From contig NZ_CP054918.1 of NCBI RefSeq assembly GCF_013364195.1, forward strand, positions 186,001 to 250,000: 64,000 nt of DNA, given 5' to 3'. The notes below the pieces were generated by a model. The model did no database searches and was not told the origin of the DNA. It was given only the letters and a program-made list of their open reading frames with translations. The stretch is from Streptomyces sp. NA04227. Its GTDB lineage: Bacteria; Actinomycetota; Actinomycetes; Streptomycetales; Streptomycetaceae. The number at the start of each line of letters is the position of its first letter. The first letter of the stretch is position 1. Below are positions 44,401 to 55,700 of this stretch, one piece after another. Made by a program: the position numbers and the translations under genes.

Positions 44401-47400
44401 CGCAGCCAACTCACCAATCGAATGACCAGCCACGAAATCCGCACGCAGACCGAAAGACTCAACAAGCCGGAACAACGCAACCTCAACCGCGAACAAAGCA
44501 GGCTGAGTCGTACCCGTACGATCCAGCTCCCCGCCCTCAGCCCGGAAGATCCGCTCCTTCAGATCCCCCAAATCCCCCTGCTGAGCCGCGAACTGAGCGC
44601 ACACCTCATCGAACGCCGCCGCAAACACCGGCTGCGCCTCGTACAACTCACGCCCCATACCCGCCCGCTGCGCCCCCTGCCCCGAGAACAGGAAGGCGAG
44701 GGAGCCGGACGCGGCGATGCCGTGCACGGTGCCGGGGGCGTTGGTTCCGTCCGCGAGGGCGTCCAGTCCGGCGAGGATGTCGGTCTGCCCGGCGGCGAGG
44801 ACCGCGGCGCGGAAGTCGAGCCGGGCGCGGCCCGAGTGCAGGGCGGAGGCGATCTCGGCGGCGGGCAGTTCGGGCGTCGCGGTGACGAAGTCCCGTAGGC
44901 GGCGGGCCTGTTCGCGCAGGGCGTCCGGAGTGCGTGCGGACAGCAGCCAGGGCAGTACGCCGTGCTGCGGTGCCGTGCCCCCGGCCCCGTCCTCGGCCTG
45001 GGTCTCCGGCGCGGTCTCCGTGGCAGGGGCCTGCTCGACGATGACGTGGGCGTTGGTACCGCTGACGCCGAAGGAGGAGACGCCCGCGCGGCGCGGGCGG
45101 CCGGTCTCGGGCCAGTCGGTGGGCGAGGTCAGCAGGGACACCGCGCCGGCCGTCCAGTCGACGTGCGGGGTGGACTCATCGGCGTACAGGGTGCGCGGCA
45201 GCTTGCCGTGGTGCATCGCCATGACCATCTTCATGACACCGGCGACGCCCGCGGCGGCCGAGGTGTGGCCGATGTTCGACTTGATGGAGCCGAGCAGCAA
45301 CGGCCGCTCCTCGGGCCGCTCTTGACCGTAGGTGGCGAGCAGGGCCTGGGCCTCGATCGGGTCGCCCAGGGCCGTGCCGGTGCCGTGTGCCTCGACGGCG
45401 TCCACGTCGGCCGGGGTCAGCCGGGCGTTGGCCAGGGCCTGCCGGATGACACGCTGCTGCGAGGGGCCGTTCGGGGCCATCAGGCCGTTGCTGGCGCCGT
45501 CCTGGTTGGTAGCCGAACCCCGGACGACGGCGAGCACCTTGTGCCCGTTGCGCTGGGCGTCGGAGAGGCGCTCCAGGAGGAGCACGCCCGCACCCTCCGA
45601 CCAGGCCGTACCGTCGGCCTCGGCGGAGAAGGCCTTGCAGCGACCGTCCTTGGCGAGGCCCCGCTGACGGCTGAACTCGACGAACAGATCGGGCGTCGGC
45701 ATCACGGTCACGCCCGCGGCGAGCGCGAGGCCGCACTCGCCCTGGCGCAGCGACTGCGCGGCCAGGTGCATGGCCACCAGCGAGGAGGAGCAGGCCGTGT
45801 CGACGGTGACGGCCGGACCCTCCAGGCCGAAGGTGTAGGCGATGCGGCCGGAGATGACGCTGGTGAGGTTGCCGGTGAGGGAGTAGCCCTCGGCGCCCTC
45901 GCCCATGGTCTGCAGACCGCCGAAGTAGCCGGGCTGGGTGGCACCGGCGAAGACACCGGTGGGGGTGCCCTTGACACTGGCGGGGTCGATGCCCGCGCGT
46001 TCGAAGACCTCCCAGGCGGTCTCCAGGACGAGCCGCTGCTGCGGGTCCATCGCCAGGGCCTCGCGCGGCGAGATACCGAAGAAGGCCGGGTCGAACTCGG
46101 CGGCGTCGTAAAGGAATCCGCCCTCACGGACGTATGTCGTGCCCGGGTGGTCGGGGTCCGGGTGGTACAGCGCGTCGAGGTCCCAGCCACGGTCCTCGGG
46201 GAAGCCGGAGATGACGTCCGCACCGGTGTCGACGAGGCGCCACAGGTCCTCGGGCGAGCGGACCCCGCCCGGGTAGCGGCAGGCCATCCCGACGATGGCG
46301 ATCGGTTCGTCGTACGCGGCGGACGCGGTCTGGACGACGGTGGCCGCCGTGTTCTCGCCGAGCACCTCGGCCCGTACGAAGGCTGCGACGGCCGCCGGGG
46401 TCGGGTAGTCGAAGGCGAAGGCGGCGGGCAGGCGCAGACCGGTGGCGTTGTTGATGCGGTTGCGCAGGTTGACCGCGGCCAGCGAGTCGAACCCGAGCTC
46501 CCGGAAGGCCCGTTCGGCGTCGATGGCGTCCTTGCCGCCGTGTCCGAGGACGGCCGCGGCGTGCGAACGGACCAGTTCGAGGACGGTGCGCAGCTGCTCG
46601 GCCTCGGGCAGGTCGCGCAGTCGCTCGCGCAGAGCGGCGGCGGCCTCGGAGTCGGCGGGGCCGGGCCCGGCGCGCAGGGCTTCCAGGGCCTGGCGGGTCT
46701 CGGGCGCCCTGCGCCGCCGCAGCCAGGCGGCCATCTCCGGCAGGGCCTCGCGCAGCGGACGTTCGGCATCGATCTCCAGAGTGCCGACGAGGGAGTCGAC
46801 GTCCTCCTCGTCGATGGCCCGCCAGAACTCCTCCTCCGCCTCGTCGCGACTGCCCAGCTCCGGGGTCAGCCAGAAGTGGCGGCGCTGGAAGGCGTAGGTG
46901 GGCAGGTCGACCGTTTCGGCGGACCGACCGGCGAACAGCGGGGACCAGTCGGGTTCCACGCCACGGGTCCACGCCTCGGCGAGCGCGGCGAGGAAGGCCT
47001 CCGGCTCGGGGCGGTCTTTGCGCAGGGCCGGAACCAGGAGCCCGTCGAAGTCCTCGGGCAGGCATTCCTGGGCCATGGCGGTGAGTACGCCGTCGGGGCC
47101 CAACTCAATGAAACGGGACACACCGTGTTCGGCGAGGAAAGCGATGCCGTCGGCGAAACGGACCGCACGGCGAACATGCTCGACCCAATAGTCGGCGTCA
47201 AAGTCGCGGACCTGCTCCCCGGTCAGGTTGGACACCACCGGAATCACCGGTGCGCTGTACGTCAACTCGGCGGCTACCGAACGGAATTCGTCCAGCATCG
47301 GCTCCATCAGCGGCGAATGGAAAGCGTGTGAGACACGCAGACGCTTCGCCTTACGGTCGCTCGCGGACAGCTTCTCCGCAATCGCCAATACGGCGGCTCC

Positions 47401-49680
47401 CTCACCCGAAACCACCACCGACTCGGGACCGTTGACCGCAGCGACATCCACCCGGCCCTCGAACTCCCCGAGCAGCTCCCGCACTTCAGACTCCGAAGCA
47501 CGCACGGAAACCATCGCACCGCCCTCGGGCAATGCCTCCATCAGACGACCACGCGCCGCAACCAACCTGCACGCATCCGCCAGCGAAAGCACACCCGCCA
47601 CATGCGCCGCAGCCAACTCACCAATCGAGTGACCAGCCACGAAATCCGCACGCAGACCGAAAGACTCAACAAGCCGGAACAACGCAACCTCAACCGCGAA
47701 CAAAGCAGGCTGAGTCGTACCCGTACGATCCAGCTCCTCGCCCTCGGCGTGGAAGATCCGCTCTTTCAACCCGTCACCGAACGCGGCGCACACCTCGTCG
47801 AAGGCGGCGGCGAACACCGGTTCGGCGGCGTGCAGTTCGCGGCCCATGCCGATGCGCTGGGCGCCCTGCCCGGAGAAAAGGAAGGCGAGTTTGCCGAGGC
47901 GGGCGGCGCCTTCGGTGACGGCCGGATTCGGGGTGCCCTCGGCCAGGTCTCGGAGGGCCGCGGTGAAGTCCGCGGTGTCGTCGGCGAGGACCAGGGCGCG
48001 GTGTTCCAGGGCGGCGCGAGTGGTCAGGAGCGAGGTGGCGACGGCGGCCGGTTCGGCGGGCGACTCGGTCAGATGGGCCAGGAGCTTCGCGGCCTGGGCG
48101 CGGACCGCGGCGGCGCTGCGGCCGGAGAGTACCCAGGGCAGCGTCCCGCCGGACCGGTTCTGCTGAGCGGCCAAGTCACCAGTGTTGTGGGCCTTGTTGG
48201 CGTCGTTGGCGTTGTCGATGCCCTCGGCGTGCGCGGCGTCTTCCGTGTCACCCGCGCCTTCGGCACCTTCGGCGTTCTCGGCCGCCGGGGCCTGTTCCAC
48301 GATGACGTGGGCGTTGGTGCCGCTGATGCCGAAGGAGGAGACACCCGCGCGGCGGGGGTGGTCGGTCTCGGGCCATGCGGTGGCGTCGTTGAGCAGACGG
48401 ACCGTGCCCGGGGACCAGTCGACCTCGGGGGTGGGCGTCTCGGCGTGGAGGGTCTTGGGCAGGGTGCCGTGGCGCATCGCCATGACCATCTTGATGACGC
48501 CCGCGACACCGGCCGCGGCGGCGGTGTGGCCGATGTTCGACTTCACGGAGCCGAGCAGCAGCGGCCGTTCGGCCGGGCGGCCCTGGCCGTAGGTGGCGAG
48601 CAGGGCCTGGGCCTCGATCGGGTCGCCGAGGGCGGTGCCGGTGCCGTGTGCCTCGACGGCGTCCACGTCGGCCGGGGTCAGCCGGGCGCTGGCGAGTGCC
48701 GCCTCGATGACGCGTTGCTGGGACGGGCCGTTGGGGGCGGTCAGCCCGCTGCTGGCGCCGTCCTGGTTGATGGCGGAGCCGCTGACGACGCCGAGGACAC
48801 GGTGGCCGTTGCGGCGGGCGTCGGACAGGCGCTCCAGGAGGAGCACGCCGACGCCCTCGCCCCAGACGGTGCCGTCGGCGTCGGCGGAGAAGGCCTTGCA
48901 GCGGCCGTCCCTGGCAAGCCCGCGCTGGCGGCTGAACTCCTGGAACAGCCAGGGGTTGGGCATCACGGTGACGCCGCCGGCGAGTGCCATGGTGCACTCC
49001 TCGGCGCGCAGTGCCTGGGTCGCCCAGTGGATCGCCACCAGCGAGGAGGAGCAGGCGGTGTCGACGGTGACGGCGGGGCCTTCGAGGCCGAAGGTGTAGG
49101 CGACCCGGCCGGAGATGACGCTGTTGACGTTGCCGGTGAGGGTGTAGCCCTCGACCTCCTGGTGCGGAGTGCCGGTGCCGCCGCCGAGGTAGCCGGGGTT
49201 GCCCGCGCCGACGAAGACGCCGGTGCGGCTGCCCTTGACGGTGGTCGGGTCGATCCCGGCGCGTTCGAAGACCTCCCAGGAGGACTCCAGGAACAGCCGC
49301 TGCTGCGGGTCCATGGCGAGCGCCTCGCGGGGCGGGATGCCGAAGAACTCCGCGTCGAAGGCGGCCGCGTCGTGGACGAAGCCGCCCTCGCGCACATAGC
49401 TGCGCCCGGGGGCGTCCGGGTCGGGGTCGTAGAGGCCGTCCAGGTCCCAGCCGCGGTCCTCCGGGAAGGCGACGATGCCGTCGCCGCCGGAGGCGACCAG
49501 TTTCCACAGCTGCTCGGGCGAGTCGACCCCGCCCGGGTAGCGGCAGGCCATGCCGACGATCGCCACCGGTTCCTGGGCCCTGGCCTCGACGGCCTGCAGC
49601 CTCCTGCGGGTCTGCTGCAGGTCGGCGGTGACGAGCTTCAGGTAGTCACGGAGCTTCTGTTCGTTGCTGGCGCTGGCCAT
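41473..49680 (-). CDS. salAIII: Modular polyketide synthase, modules 5 and 6 (KS-AT-ACP-KS-AT-KR-ACP); SalAIII-like
   Basis: 2735 residues. ATG at 49680 follows GGAGG with 10 bases spacing; the stop is TAG at 41473-41475. The N-terminal docking coiled coil is [12 protein letters not shown] type. Module 5: KS 36-462 (Cys210), malonyl AT 597-931, then a short KR remnant (about 944-997) and an ACP 1024-1097, with no KR, DH or ER. Module 6: KS 1124-1549 (Cys1297), malonyl AT 1657-2004, structural KR half from about 2057, catalytic KR 2291-2500, ACP 2567-2647, then an [16 protein letters not shown] docking helix. Module 5 leaves a ketone (C21, spiroketal carbon of salinomycin); module 6 gives a hydroxyl at C19, which must be lost later because salinomycin has C18=C19. 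The KS-AT linker of module 5 is unusually acidic and Asn/Ala-rich. Confidence 0.9.
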   Translation of the reverse strand: MASASNEQKLRDYLKLVTADLQQTRRRLQAVEARAQEPVAIVGMACRYPGGVDSPEQLWKLVASGGDGIVAFPEDRGWDLDGLYDPDPDAPGRSYVREGGFVHDAAAFDAEFFGIPPREALAMDPQQRLFLESSWEVFERAGIDPTTVKGSRTGVFVGAGNPGYLGGGTGTPHQEVEGYTLTGNVNSVISGRVAYTFGLEGPAVTVDTACSSSLVAIHWATQALRAEECTMALAGGVTVMPNPWLFQEFSRQRGLARDGRCKAFSADADGTVWGEGVGVLLLERLSDARRNGHRVLGVVSGSAINQDGASSGLTAPNGPSQQRVIEAALASARLTPADVDAVEAHGTGTALGDPIEAQALLATYGQGRPAERPLLLGSVKSNIGHTAAAAGVAGVIKMVMAMRHGTLPKTLHAETPTPEVDWSPGTVRLLNDATAWPETDHPRRAGVSSFGISGTNAHVIVEQAPAAENAEGAEGAGDTEDAAHAEGIDNANDANKAHNTGDLAAQQNRSGGTLPWVLSGRSAAAVRAQAAKLLAHLTESPAEPAAVATSLLTTRAALEHRALVLADDTADFTAALRDLAEGTPNPAVTEGAARLGKLAFLFSGQGAQRIGMGRELHAAEPVFAAAFDEVCAAFGDGLKERIFHAEGEELDRTGTTQPALFAVEVALFRLVESFGLRADFVAGHSIGELAAAHVAGVLSLADACRLVAARGRLMEALPEGGAMVSVRASESEVRELLGEFEGRVDVAAVNGPESVVVSGEGAAVLAIAEKLSASDRKAKRLRVSHAFHSPLMEPMLDEFRSVAAELTYSAPVIPVVSNLTGEQVRDFDADYWVEHVRRAVRFADGIAFLAEHGVSRFIELGPDGVLTAMAQECLPEDFDGLLVPALRKDRPEPEAFLAALAEAWTRGVEPDWSPLFAGRSAETVDLPTYAFQRRHFWLTPELGSRDEAEEEFWRAIDEEDVDSLVGTLEIDAERPLREALPEMAAWLRRRRAPETRQALEALRAGPGPADSEAAAALRERLRDLPEAEQLRTVLELVRSHAAAVLGHGGKDAIDAERAFRELGFDSLAAVNLRNRINNATGLRLPAAFAFDYPTPAAVAAFVRAEVLGENTAATVVQTASAAYDEPIAIVGMACRYPGGVRSPEDLWRLVDTGADVISGFPEDRGWDLDALYHPDPDHPGTTYVREGGFLYDAAEFDPAFFGISPREALAMDPQQRLVLETAWEVFERAGIDPASVKGTPTGVFAGATQPGYFGGLQTMGEGAEGYSLTGNLTSVISGRIAYTFGLEGPAVTVDTACSSSLVAMHLAAQSLRQGECGLALAAGVTVMPTPDLFVEFSRQRGLAKDGRCKAFSAEADGTAWSEGAGVLLLERLSDAQRNGHKVLAVVRGSATNQDGASNGLMAPNGPSQQRVIRQALANARLTPADVDAVEAHGTGTALGDPIEAQALLATYGQERPEERPLLLGSIKSNIGHTSAAAGVAGVMKMVMAMHHGKLPRTLYADESTPHVDWTAGAVSLLTSPTDWPETGRPRRAGVSSFGVSGTNAHVIVEQAPATETAPETQAEDGAGGTAPQHGVLPWLLSARTPDALREQARRLRDFVTATPELPAAEIASALHSGRARLDFRAAVLAAGQTDILAGLDALADGTNAPGTVHGIAASGSLAFLFSGQGAQRAGMGRELYEAQPVFAAAFDEVCAQFAAQQGDLGDLKERIFRAEGGELDRTGTTQPALFAVEVALFRLVESFGLRADFVAGHSIGELAAAHVAGVLSLADACRLVAARGRLMEALPEGGAMVSVRASESEVRALLGEFEGRVDVAAVNGPESVVISGEEAAVLEVAEKLSASGRKTKRLRVSHAFHSPLMEPMLDEFRSVAAELTYSAPVIPVVSNLTGEQVRDFDADYWVEHVRRAVRFADGIAFLTEHGVSRFIELGPDGVLTAMAQESLPEDFDGLLVPVLRKDRPEPEAFLTALGDAWTRGLDVDWSALFTGGPHRTVDLPTYPFQRQRYWLEAPDRAAGEVSETDGRFWDAVEREDLESLAGTLRLPDDSALRAVLPALSTWRKGNQEQALIDSWRYRITWKPWSAANSPRLEGAWWVVVPTGVDRAEALGKEVMAVLGAYGAEARIVELDATAAERRDWAAEFTARADEAPTGVLSLLALDARPHSAHPGVSAALAGTAALAQALGDAAVTAPLWNLTTAGISTSPADPVADGTGCQAQVWALGRVAALEYPDRWGGLVDLPAAPDRRALDHLAAVLAAGDGEDQVAVRASGVQVRRLRTAPVPADRRTEPWRPTGTVLVTGGTGALGSRLAGWLAERGAPHLVLTSRRGAEAPGARELAAGLEELGTKVTLAACDVSDRAQLTGLLRSIPAEQPLTAVVHAAGVSDNGFMDEVTGEHLAHVLRPKAVAADLLHEVTAELGITLDAFVLFASSAGMWGSGGQAAYAAANAHLDALAERRRAQGLAATAVAWGPWAEAGMAASEDIDEHLRRRGVIGIAPGTAIAALQQALDLDETTVGVADVDWSLFAPTFTAMRHSPLIAELPAVKAVLEEDEQAAAGGDTATAAALLEKLGAASQADQQHLLVELVRAQAAAVLGHRTAEAVQEARPFKDLGFDSLTAVELRNRIATETGLRLSATLLFDHPTPGALAAHLRQNLVVDEAGSDTTVLADLDRIDATLTRLAPDEAARHRIAGRLQVLLTKWGATEQHGETTDAHDDLASASAEEIFALIHDELGKS
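41740..46310 (-). other. PKS module 6: KS-AT(malonyl)-KR(A-type)-ACP
   Basis: KS Cys 45790-45792. AT Ser 44419-44421 and HAFH 44110-44121, so malonyl. KR keeps the nucleotide loop TGGTGALG (about 42760-42805) and catalytic Tyr 42355-42357. It has no LDD (the equivalent is SDN) and has the A-type Trp (42379-42381) with Gln rather than His five residues later, an A1 pattern. ACP Ser 41839-41841. There is no DH, so the module should deliver an L-type hydroxyl at C19. Salinomycin carries a C18=C19 double bond, so elimination has to happen elsewhere. Confidence 0.86.
43730..44700 (-). repeat. AT homogenised block, copy in module 6 (malonyl family)
   Basis: Matches modules 4 and 5. Its edge toward the KS-AT linker is shared with module 4 but not with module 5. 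Confidence 0.84.
46925..47740 (-). repeat. AT homogenised block, copy in module 5 (malonyl family), with a sharp edge near 47740
   Basis: Near-identical to module 6 over long runs (for example 47630-47738 against 44422-44530). Just upstream in the coding sense (above about 47740) it diverges abruptly: this copy lacks the [12 protein letters not shown] insertion and reverts to G/C-ending codons, marking a recombination edge. Confidence 0.83.
48130..48295 (-). other. Low-complexity acidic, Ala/Asn-rich insertion in the KS-AT linker of module 5
   Basis: About 45 residues ([20 protein letters not shown], then Asn-rich [14 protein letters not shown]) between KS and AT of SalAIII module 5, with more A/T-containing codons than the flanks. 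Probably a disordered spacer. Confidence 0.7.
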
Positions 49681-49690
49681 CTGGGCGCTG

Positions 49691-49695
49691 CCTCC
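49691..49695 (-). promoter_or_regulatory. Ribosome binding site of salAIII
   Basis: GGAGG, 10 bases before ATG 49680, in a 22-bp gap that leaves no room for a promoter. Confidence 0.75.
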
Positions 49696-49702
49696 GGTGG
49701 GA

Positions 49703-52700
49703 TCAGTTGAGGCCGAGTTCGTTCTCGATCAGGGCGAACATTTCGTCGTCGGTGGCCGCGTCGATCTCGGTGGCACCGTCGGAGGCCTTCGCCTCCGGGT
49801 CGGTCTCGGGCTCGGTCTTGTCGAACTTCCAGAGCAGGGAGCGCAGCCGCTTGACGGCCCGGTCCCGGCCTTCGCTGCCGGCCGGAAGCGCGGCGAGCGC
49901 CGCCTCCCACTCGGCCATCGCGCCGAGTACGGCGCCGTCCGCCGCGTCCGCCGCGTCCCCGCCCTCGGGCTTGAACTCGTGGAGCAGATGCGCCGCGAGC
50001 GCCGCCGGTGAGGGGTGGTCGAAGATCAGCGTGGTGGGCAGGCGCAGCCCGGTGGCGGCGCCGAGTCCGTTGCGCAGTTCGACCGCGGTGAGCGAGTCGA
50101 AGCCGAGGTCGAGGAAGCCGCGTCCGGTGTCGATGGCCGCCGGGTCCGGGTGGGCGATGACGGTGGCCACGTGGGTGCGCACCAGGTCGAGCAGTGCCTC
50201 GGCACGCTCCTCCTGGTCGAGCCCGGCGAGCCTGCGCCCGAGTTTCGCGGCCCCGTTCGCCGTCGCCGTCGTGGTGGCGGCCCGGCGCACGGAACCTCGT
50301 ACGAGACCCTTGAGGAGGCCCGGCAGCCTGCCCGCCTCCGCCTGTGAGCGCAGTGCGGCGGCGTCCAGGTGGACGGCCGCGAGGAGCGGTTCCTCGCGCC
50401 TGCCCGCCTCGTCGAACAGGGCTAGGCCCCGCGCGGTCGGCAGCGGCAGGACACCGCCGCGGTTCATCCGCGCCAGGTCGGCCGCCGCGAGCTGTGCGGT
50501 CATGCCGCTGAACTCGGCCCACTGGCCCCAGGCGAGGGAGACTCCGGGCAGGCCCGTGGCCCTGCGGTGGGCGGCGAGTGCGTCCAGGAAGGTGTTGGCG
50601 GCGGCGTAGTTGGCCTGGCCGGGGCCGCCGATGACGCCCGCGACGGAGGAGTACAGGACGAAGGCGGTCAGGTCCTTGTCGCGGGTCAGCTCGTGCAGAT
50701 TGAGCGCGGCGTCGACCTTCGGCCGCATGGCACGGTCGATCCGCTCGGGCGTCTGAGCGCCGATCACGCCGTCGTCGACGACACCGGCGGTGTGCACGAC
50801 GGCACGCAGCGGGTACGCGGCCGGAATCGCCGCAAGCACGTCGGCGAGCCGGTCACGGTCGGCGGCGTCACAGGCCACGACCTCCGCCCGCGCACCCAAC
50901 TCACCCAGTTCCGCGACGAGTTCGGCCGCACCCGGCGCCTCGGGACCACGACGGCCCGCGAGCAGCAGATGACGTACGCCGTGCTCGGTCACCAAGTGCC
51001 TGGCGACCAGGGCACCCAGCGTGCCCGTACCGCCCGTGACCAGGACCGTGCCGTCGGCGTCCCAGCCCTGCGGCACCGTCAGCACGATCTTGCCGACGTG
51101 CTTGGCCTGCGACATGAACCGGAAGGCCTCGCCGGCCCTGCGTACGTCCCAGGAGCGGACCGGCAGCGGGCTGAGCGCGCCGGACTCGAAGAGGCGGGCG
51201 AGTTCGGCGAGCATCTCGCCGATACGGTCGGGGCCCGCGCCCTCGACCATGTCGAAGGCCTGGTAGGTGACGCCCGGGTGGGCGGCGGCGACCTCCTGCG
51301 GGTCGCGCACGTCGGTCTTGCCCATCTCCAGGAACCGTCCGCCGCGCGGCAGCAACCGCAGGGAGGCGTCGACGAGTTCACCGGCCAGGCAGTCCAGGAC
51401 CACATCCATGCCACGGCCTTCGGTCGCGGCCGCGAACTCCTCCTCGAAGGCGGCGCTGCGCGAGGAGGCGATGTGCCGCTCGTCCAGGCCGAGTTCGCGC
51501 AGGGTGTCCCACTTGCCCTCGCTCGCGGTGCCGTAGACCTCGGCGCCCAGATACCGTACGAGCTGGACGGCGGCCATGCCGACCCCACCCGCCGCCGCGT
51601 GCACCAGGACCTTCTCCCCCGCCTTGAGACCGGCGAGGTCGACAAGCCCGTAGTAGGCGGTGAGGAAGACGGTGGGGATGGCCGCGGCCTGTTCGAAGGT
51701 CCAGCCCTCGGGGATCTCGACCACCAGGCGGTGGTCGACCACGGCGACCGGTCCGAACGCGCCGCGGATCAGCCCGGTGACCCGGTCGCCCACGGCGAAT
51801 CCGGTCACCCCGGGGCCGACCTCGGTCACGACGCCCGCGCCCTCGTTGCCCATCCGGGCCAGGCCCGGGTACATGCCGAGCGCGATCAGCACATCGCGGA
51901 AGTTGAGCCCGGCCGCGCGTACCGCGACCCTGATCTCCCCCTCCGCCAGCGGCATTTCGGCCGCCTGCGAGGGAACGAACGCGAGGTCCTCGAAGGTGCT
52001 GCCGCCGCTGTTGAGGATCCAGGACCCGTCGGCGGGCAGCGCGGACACGCCGCCCGGCGCACCGGCCCGCACCAGACGTGGCGCGAGCAGCGCGCCCTCG
52101 CGCACCGCGAGCTGCGACTCGTCCGCGGCGAACACCGCGTCGGGCAGCGGCTCGGTCCACTCGGCGTCGCTGTCGGCGAGGACGAAGCGTCCGGGATTCT
52201 CGGCCTGTGCGGCGCGGATCAGACCCCACACCGGCGCCTGCGCCAGCGCGCTCACGTCCGCGCCGTGCCGGACGGCGACCGCGTCACGGGTGCGTACGAC
52301 GAGGCGTACGCCCGTCAGGCGCTCGTCGCCGAGCCACTCCTGTACGGCCGCGAGCACCTCGGCGGTGGTCTCGCGGGCGCGGGTGGCGAGAGCGCCGTCG
52401 CCGTCAGCGGGCTCGGAGACGCCGAACTCGGGAACATCAAGGACCACGGCGTCCGGGAGCCGTCCGCCCGCGTCGACGGCGGCGAGCAGCGCGGCAACGG
52501 TCTCGTGGCTCTCCTGGTACGGGGCCTGCGGGGTTCCGGCGGCGCCGACACGTACGCGGTACTGGTCCGCACCCGTGACCGTGGCACCGGCGGTGGTCGC
52601 CGGGGTCCAGTCGAGGCGGTAGAGGTGCTCGCTGCCGCCGCCCTGGGTACGGGCGGCAGCGGCGAGCTGTTCGACCGGTACCGGGCGGGTGGCGAGGTTG

Positions 52701-55700
52701 TCGACGGTGAGCACCGGGTTTCCGGCCGGATCGGCGATGTCCAGGGTGAGCGAGTCCGGGCCTGACGGTGCCACCCGGACCCTCAACCGGGCGGCACCGA
52801 CGGCGTGCAGCCGCACGCCGTTCCAGGAGAAGGGCAGCCGTACCTGCCCCTCGGGCGTGTCCCGACCGGCGAGCGCGAGCCCGTGCAGCGCAGCGTCGAG
52901 CAGGGCCGGATGCAGAGCGAACCGACCCGCCTCGTCCTGCTGCGCATCGGGCAGCTCCACCTCGGCGAACACCTGGTCACCGTCGCTCCGACGCCATACC
53001 TTGGCCAACCCCTGAAAGGCCGGTCCGTACCCGTATCCGGATTCGGCGAGCCCCGCATAGAACCCGTCGAGGGACACCTCCTCGGCGCCCGCGGGGGGCC
53101 AGGCGGTGAGCGCGGCAGGGCTCTCGGAAACACCCGTGACAAGGCGTCCCTCGGCGTGCCGGACCCAGACGGCGTCCGTGTCCTCGGGCCTGGAGTGGAC
53201 CGAGACCGGCCTGCCGCCGTCCTCCTCGACGGCGCCGACGAGCACCTGAAGCTGCACCCCACCCTGCGCGGGCAGGATCAGGGGTGCCTCAAGGGTCAGC
53301 TCCTCCACACCGCCGCGGCCGACCTCCTCGCCCGCCCGCAGGGCGAGTTCGACAAAGGCGGTACCGGGCAGCAGCACGCTCCCGCCCACCGCGTGGTCGG
53401 CCAGCCAGGGATGGCTCTGCAACGACAGTCGTCCCGTGAGCAGGACCTGCCCGCCGTCCGCGGGCACCACCGTGGCACCGAGCAGAGGGTGCCCGGCCGC
53501 GCCGAGCCCCGCCGCGACCACATCGGCGGCCGCCGCGCGCGCCCGCTTGGGCCAGTAGCGCTGCCTCTGGAACGGATACGTCGGCAGGTCCACGGGGACC
53601 TGCTCACGGCCCTCGAAGACGGGCGCCCAGTCGACGTCGAGTCCACGCGTCCAGGCGTCGCCGAGAGCGGTCAGGAAGGCTTCCAGTTCCGGGCGGTCCT
53701 TGCGCAGGACCGGTACGAGGAGCCCGTCGAAATCCTCGGGCAGGCTTTCCTGGGCCATGGCGGTGAGTACACCGTCGGGGCCCAGCTCGATGAAGCGGGA
53801 CACACCGTGTTCGGTCAGGAAAGCGATGCCGTCAGCGAAACGCACCGCACGGCGGACATGCTCTACCCAATAGTCGGCATCGAAGTCACGGACATGTTCG
53901 CCGGTCAGGTTGGACACCACCGGAATCACCGGTGCGCTGTACGTCAACTCGGCGGCTACGGAACGGAACTCGTCGAGCATCGGCTCCATCAGCGGTGAAT
54001 GGAAGGCGTGCGAGACACGCAAACGCTTCGTCTTACGACCGCTGGCCGAAAGCCTCTCCGCAACCTCCAGTACCGCGGCTTCCTCACCCGAAACCACCAC
54101 CGACTCAGGGCCGTTGACCGCAGCGACATCCACCCGGCCCTCGAACTCACCCAGCAGCGCCCGCACTTCGGACTCCGAAGCACGCACGGAAACCATCGCA
54201 CCGCCCTCCGGCAGCGCCTCCATCAGACGACCACGCGCGGCAACCAACCTGCACGCGTCAGCCAGCGAGAGCACTCCCGCCACATGCGCGGCAGCCAACT
54301 CACCAATCGAATGACCGGCAACGAAATCTGCACGCAGACCGAAAGACTCGGCAAGCCGGAACAACGCAACCTCAACCGCGAACAAGGCAGGCTGAGTCGT
54401 ACCCGTACGGTCCAGCTCCTCGCCCTCAGCCCGGAAGATCCGCTCCTTCAGATCCCCCAAATCCCCCTGCTGAGCCGCGAACTGGGCGCACACCTCATCG
54501 AACGCCGCCGCGAACACCGGCTGCGCCTCGTACAACTCACGCCCCATACCCGCCCGCTGTGCCCCCTGCCCCGAGAACAGGAACGCGAGCTTTCCGGGCT
54601 TCGGGGCCGACTGGGAGAGACCGGGTGCGCGCTTGCCCTCCGCGAGGGCCGCGAGTGCGGTGAGGAGTTGGTCGCGGTCGGTGGCCGTGACGACGGCACG
54701 GTGTTCCAGGGCGGAACGGGTGCGGGTGAGTGCCAAGGCGACGTCGGCGAGGCCGAGTTCGGGCTCGGTGCTCAGGTGGGAGTGGAGCCTGCCGGCCTGG
54801 GCGCGCAGGGCGGGTTCGCCGCGGCCGGAGAGGATCCAGGGCAGCGGTCCGGTGGACTCGGCCTCGGTGGCGGCGGGGTCGACGGGCGGGGCGGGTACGG
54901 GCCGGGGCTGGGGTGCGGCCTCCAGGACGACGTGGGCGTTGGTGCCGCTGGCGCCGAAGGAGGAGACGCCCGCGCGGCGCGGACGGTCGCTGTCCGGCCA
55001 TGCGACGGACTCGGTGAGGAGTTCGACGGCGCCCTCGGACCAGTCGATGTGCGGCGAGGGCTCGTCCACGTGCAGGGTCCTGGGCAGGACGCCGTGCCGC
55101 ATGGCCTGCACCATCTTGATGACGCCCGCGACACCGGCCGCGGCCTGGGCGTGGCCCATGTTGGACTTGATGGAGCCCAGCCACAGGGGCCGGTCCTCGG
55201 CGCGGTCCTGGCCGTAGGTGGCGAGCAGGGCCTGGGCCTCGATCGGGTCGCCGAGGGTGGTGCCGGTGCCGTGCGCCTCCACCGCGTCCACGTCGCGGGG
55301 GCTCAACCCGGCGTTGGCCAGGGCCTGTTCGATCACGCGCTGCTGGGACGGGCCGTTGGGCGCGGTGAGTCCGTTGCTCGCGCCGTCCTGGTTGACCGCG
55401 GAGCCGCGCAGGACGGCGAGCACTTGGTGGCCGTTGCGTTCGGCGTCGGAGAGGCGCTCCAGGAGCAGGACGCCCGCGCCCTCGGACCAGCCGGTGCCGT
55501 CGGCCGCGGCGGAGAAGGACTTGCAGCGGCCGTCGGCGGACAGGCCGCGCTGACGGCTGAACTCGACGAAGACGCCCGGGGTCGCCATCACCGTGACACC
55601 GCCCGCGAGGGCGAGCCCGCACTCCCCCGCGCGCAGGGCCTGGGCGGCCAGATGCATGGCCACCAGCGAGGACGAGCAGGCCGTGTCGACACTGACGGCG

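Larger units (their letters stand above)
46390..49573 (-). other. PKS module 5: minimal KS-AT(malonyl)-ACP with a KR deletion scar
   Basis: KS Cys 49051-49053; the usually conserved GISPREA stretch reads GIPPREA (Ser to Pro, codon 49333-49335, residue 116). AT Ser 47626-47628, HAFH 47317-47328, so malonyl. After the AT a recognisable dimerisation element of the kind that precedes KRs is kept (about 46690-46850: [13 protein letters not shown], then [12 protein letters not shown]), and the chain then passes straight to the ACP linker and ACP (Ser 46483-46485). About 400 residues of structural plus catalytic KR, present in module 6 of the same protein, are missing. The beta-keto group stays unreduced, as needed at C21. 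Confidence 0.88.
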
